Shown here: positions 60,801 through 64,000 of the stretch, one piece after another | How positions within the stretch are numbered: the stretch's first letter is position 1 | How the letters are laid out: each line of letters starts with the position of its first letter | DNA from: Loxodes magnus | Lineage: Eukaryota; Ciliophora; Karyorelictea; Loxodida; Loxodidae | Reading direction: 5' to 3' | Assembly: GCA_946699065.1 (NCBI GenBank) | Contig: CAMPDV010000093.1 | Coordinates: 768,902 to 832,901 of the forward strand | Length of the DNA stretch: 64,000 nt | Translations under genes and position numbers: made by a program | Notes under the pieces: model-generated | Seen by the model: only the letters and a program-made list of their open reading frames with translations | Databases searched by the model: none | Told to the model about the DNA's origin: nothing

Positions 60801-63800
60801 AAGAAAAGTAAGAAAAGTAAGAAAAGAAGAGTGATTTCAGTTTTTAAGTGTTGAGGCTTCGATAAGAGTAGGTAGTTAGTTTTAAAAGTAAAGTGAAGAA
60901 GAAAAGTAAGAAAAGAAGAGTGATTTCAGTTTTTAAGTGTTGAAGCTTTGATAAAAGTGAGTAGTTAGTTTTAAAAGTAAAGTGAAGAAGATAAGTAAGA
61001 AAAGTAAGAAAAGAAGAGTGATTTCAGTTTTTAAGTGTTGAAGCTTCGATAAGAGTAAGTAGTTAGTTTTAAAAGTAAAGTGAAGAAGATAAGTAAGAAA
61101 AGAAGAGTGATTTCAGTTTTTAAGTGTTGAAGCTTTGCCAAGAGTAAGTAGTTAGTTTTAAAAGTAAAGTGAAGAAGAAAAGTAAGAAAAGTAAGAGTGA
61201 TTTCAGTTTTTAAGTGTTGAGGCTTCGATAAGAGTAAGTAGTTAGTTTTAAAAGTAAAGTGAAGAAGATAAGTAAGAAAAGTAAGAGTGATTTCAGTTTT
61301 TAAGTGTTGAGGCTTCGATAAGAGTAAGTAGTTAGTTTTAAAAGTAAAGTGAAGAAGAAAAGTAAGAAAAGTAAGAAAAGAAGAGTGATTTCAGTTTTTA
61401 AGTGTTGAGGCTTCGATAAGAGTAAGTAGTTAGTTTTAAAAGTAAAGTGAAGAAGATAAGTAAGAAAAGTAAGAAAAGAAGAGTGATTTCAGTTTTTAAG
61501 TGTTGAAGCTTTGATAAGAGTAAGTAGTTAGTTTTAAAAGTAAAGTGAAGAAGATAAGTAAGAAAAGTAAGAGTGATTTCAGTTTTTAAGTGTTGAGGCT
61601 TCGATAAGAGTAAGTAGTTAGTTTTAAAAGTAAAGTGAAGAAGATAAGTAAGAAAAGTAAGAAAAGAAGAGTGATTTCAGTTTTTAAGTGTTGAGGCTTC
61701 GATAAGAGTAGGTAGTTAGTTTTAAAAGTAAAGTGAAGAAGAAAAGTAAGAAAAGAAGAGTGATTTCAGTTTTTAAGTGTTGAAGCTTTGATAAAAGTGA
61801 GTAGTTAGTTTTAAAAGTAAAGTGAAGAAGATAAGTAAGAAAAGTAAGAGTGATTTCAGTTTTTAAGTGTTGAGGCTTCGATAAGAGTAAGTAGTTAGTT
61901 TTAAAAGTAAAGTGAAGAAGATAAGTAAGAAAAGTAAGAGTGATTTCAGTTTTTAAGTGTTGAGGCTTCGATAAGAGTAAGTAGTTAGTTTTAAAAGTAA
62001 AGTGAAGAAGAAAAGTAAGAAAAGTAAGAAAAGAAGAGTGATTTCAGTTTTTAAGTGTTGAGGCTTCGATAAGAGTAAGTAGTTAGTTTTAAAAGTAAAG
62101 TGAAGAAGATAAGTAAGAAAAGTAAGAAAAGAAGAGTGATTTCAGTTTTTAAGTGTTGAAGCTTTGATAAGAGTAAGTAGTTAGTTTTAAAAGTAAAGTG
62201 AAGAAGATAAGTAAGAAAAGTAAGAGTGATTTCAGTTTTTAAGTGTTGAGGCTTCGATAAGAGTAAGTAGTTAGTTTTAAAAGTAAAGTGAAGAAGAAAA
62301 GTAAGAAAAGTAAGAAAAGAAGAGTGATTTCAGTTTTTAAGTGTTGAGGCTTCGATAAGAGTAGGTAGTTAGTTTTAAAAGTAAAGTGAAGAAGAAAAGT
62401 AAGAAAAGAAGAGTGATTTCAGTTTTTAAGTGTTGAAGCTTTGATAAAAGTGAGTAGTTAGTTTTAAAAGTAAAGTGAAGAAGATAAGTAAGAAAAGTAA
62501 GAAAAGAAGAGTGATTTCAGTTTTTAAGTGTTGAAGCTTCGATAAGAGTAAGTAGTTAGTTTTAAAAGTAAAGTGAAGAAGATAAGTAAGAAAAGAAGAG
62601 TGATTTCAGTTTTTAAGTGTTGAGGCTTTGCCAAGAGTAAGTAGTTAGTTTTAAAAGTAAAGTGAAGAAGAAAAGTAAGAAAAGTAAGAAAAGAAGAGTG
62701 ATTTCAGTTTTTAAGTGTTGAAGCTTTGATAAGAGTAAGTAGTTAGTTTTAAAAGTAAAGTGAAGAAGAAAAGTAAGAAAAGTAAGAAAAGAAGAGTGAT
62801 TTCAGTTTTTAAGTGTTGAAGCTTTGATAAGAGTAAGTAGTTAGTTTTAAAAGTAAAGTGAAGAAGAAAAGTAAGAAAAGAAGAGTGATTTCAGTTTTTA
62901 AGTGTTGAAGCTTTGATAAAAGTGAGTAGTTAGTTTTAAAAGTAAAGTGAAGAAGATAAGTAAGAAAAGTAAGAGTGATTTCAGTTTTTAAGTGTTGAGG
63001 CTTCGATAAGAGTAAGTAGTTAGTTTTAAAAGTAAAGTGAAGAAGAAAAGTAAGAAAAGAAGAGTGATTTCAGTTTTTAAGTGTTGAAGCTTCGATAAGA
63101 GTAAGTAGTTAGTTTTAAAAGTAAAGTGAAGAAGAAAAGTAAGAAAAGAAGAGTGATTTCAGTTTTTAAGTGTTGAAGCTTTGATAAAAGTGAGTAGTTA
63201 GTTTTAAAAGTAAAGTGAAGAAGATAAGTAAGAAAAGTAAGAAAAGAAGAGTGATTTCAGTTTTTAAGTGTTGAGGCTTCGATAAGAGTAAGTAGTTAGT
63301 TTTAAAAGTAAAGTGAAGAAGATAAGTAAGAAAAGTAAGAGTGATTTCAGTTTTTAAGTGTTGAAGCTTCGATAAGAGTAAGTAGTTAGTTTTAAAAGTA
63401 AAGTGAAGAAGAAAAGTAAGAAAAGTAAGAGTGATTTCAGTTTTTAAGTGTTGAAGCTTCGATAAGAGTAAGTAGTTAGTTTTAAAAGTAAAGTGAAGAA
63501 GATAAGTAAGAAAAGTAAGAGTGATTTCAGTTTTTAAGTGTTGAGGCTTCGATAAGAGTAAGTAGTTAGTTTTAAAAGTAAAGTGAAGAAGATAAGTAAG
63601 AAAAGTAAGAAAAGAAGAGTGATTTCAGTTTTTAAGTGTTGAAGCTTTGATAAGAGTAAGTAGTTAGTTTTAAAAGTCAAGTGAAGAAGATAAGTAAGAA
63701 AAGTAAGAGTGATTTCAGTTTTTAAGTGTTGAGGCTTCGATAAGAGTAAGTAGTTAGTTTTAAAAGTAAAGTGAAGAAGAAAAGTAAGAAAAGTAAGAAA

Positions 63801-64000
63801 AGAAGAGTGATTTCAGTTTTTAAGTGTTGGGGCTTCGATAAGAGTAAGTAGTTAGTTTTAAAAGTAAAGTGAAGAAGAAAAGTAAGAAAAGAAGAGTGAT
63901 TTCAGTTTTTAAGTGTTGAAGCTTTGATAAAAGTGAGTAGTTAGTTTTAAAAGTAAAGTGAAGAAGATAAGTAAGAAAAGTAAGAAAAGAAGAGTGATTT
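57880..64000 (+). repeat. satellite array, 89-98 bp unit with 1412-bp higher-order repeat
   Basis: More than 6.1 kb, about 60-65 head-to-tail copies, continuing past the window end. Each unit has a fixed part (GTGATTTCAGTTTTTAAGTG, TTGARGCTTYGATAAGAGTA, AGTAGTTAGTTTTAAAAGTA) and a purine-rich part built of AAAAGTAAG and AAAAGAAG blocks whose number varies, giving units of 89, 90 or 98 bp. Variant markers recur exactly 1412 bp apart: AGAGTAGG at 58881, 60293, 61705 and at 59453, 60865; CTTTGCC at 59721 and 61133. A later copy is 81 bp longer. No ATG was found in the units on either strand, so the array cannot encode ordinary proteins. Such structure is typical of centromeric or subtelomeric satellites. 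Confidence 0.95.

Noticed and set aside
57880..64000. CRISPR array or minisatellite-coded repetitive protein
   Set aside because: Units are contiguous without unique spacers, the DNA looks eukaryotic, and no ATG was found in the repeat on either strand.

Overview
The window looks like nuclear DNA of a ciliate with an unusual genetic code. It is very AT-rich. Protein genes become visible only when TAA and TAG are read as glutamine and, beyond the common ciliate code, when TGA is also read as a sense codon, most likely tryptophan. Evidence for this lies inside the window. TAA and TAG sit at the invariant Gln of reverse-transcriptase motif B. TGA aligns with TGG between tandem WD repeats of one gene and between zinc knuckles of related transposon proteins. 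The same TGA is kept in three diverged retrotransposon copies. TGA also seems to end genes, so it may be both sense and stop, as in the karyorelict and Condylostoma codes. The species is not identified.

Layout. 1-2160: AT-rich, perhaps one faint coding remnant. 2160-14470: a 12 kb block bounded by two homologous GC-rich islands in the same orientation. It holds a 9.2 kb intact minus-strand gene for a giant beta-helix/multi-pass surface protein (3678-12851), a second minus-strand gene (about 13121-13980) and a possible plus-strand remnant. 14470-26000: mostly gene-poor AT-rich DNA with one LINE ORF1 (20375-21196). 26000-31300: retrotransposon pieces and gene fragments. 31355-32803: an intact minus-strand coiled-coil/WD40 gene.

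33370-42100 is a transposon-riddled, decayed rDNA unit: the SSU 3' end, 5.8S and LSU, with a gag-like insertion flanked by 14-bp repeats inside the LSU. A LINE ORF1 lies on one side. On the other side are a LINE 3' end that truncates the LSU and a reverse-oriented LINE ORF2 with endonuclease and reverse-transcriptase motifs. 42800-45465 holds a gene fragment and an intact B-box/Kelch gene. 46930-52000 holds a second LINE family (APE region not seen; reverse transcriptase plus C-terminal zinc motif), another LINE 3' part and a SINE-like element that carries the LINE tail. 53112-55467 is a RING-like/pentapeptide/WD40 gene with a likely 29-nt intron and a few indels. From 55700 to the end the DNA is tandem repeats, ending in more than 6 kb of satellite with an exact 1412-bp higher-order period.

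The intact genes are a surface protein and WD/Kelch scaffold proteins, which share no pathway. The rest of the window is shaped by at least two LINE families, elements that share a LINE 3' hairpin, and satellite DNA. Indels in homopolymers may be assembly errors or real decay; the sequence alone cannot decide.
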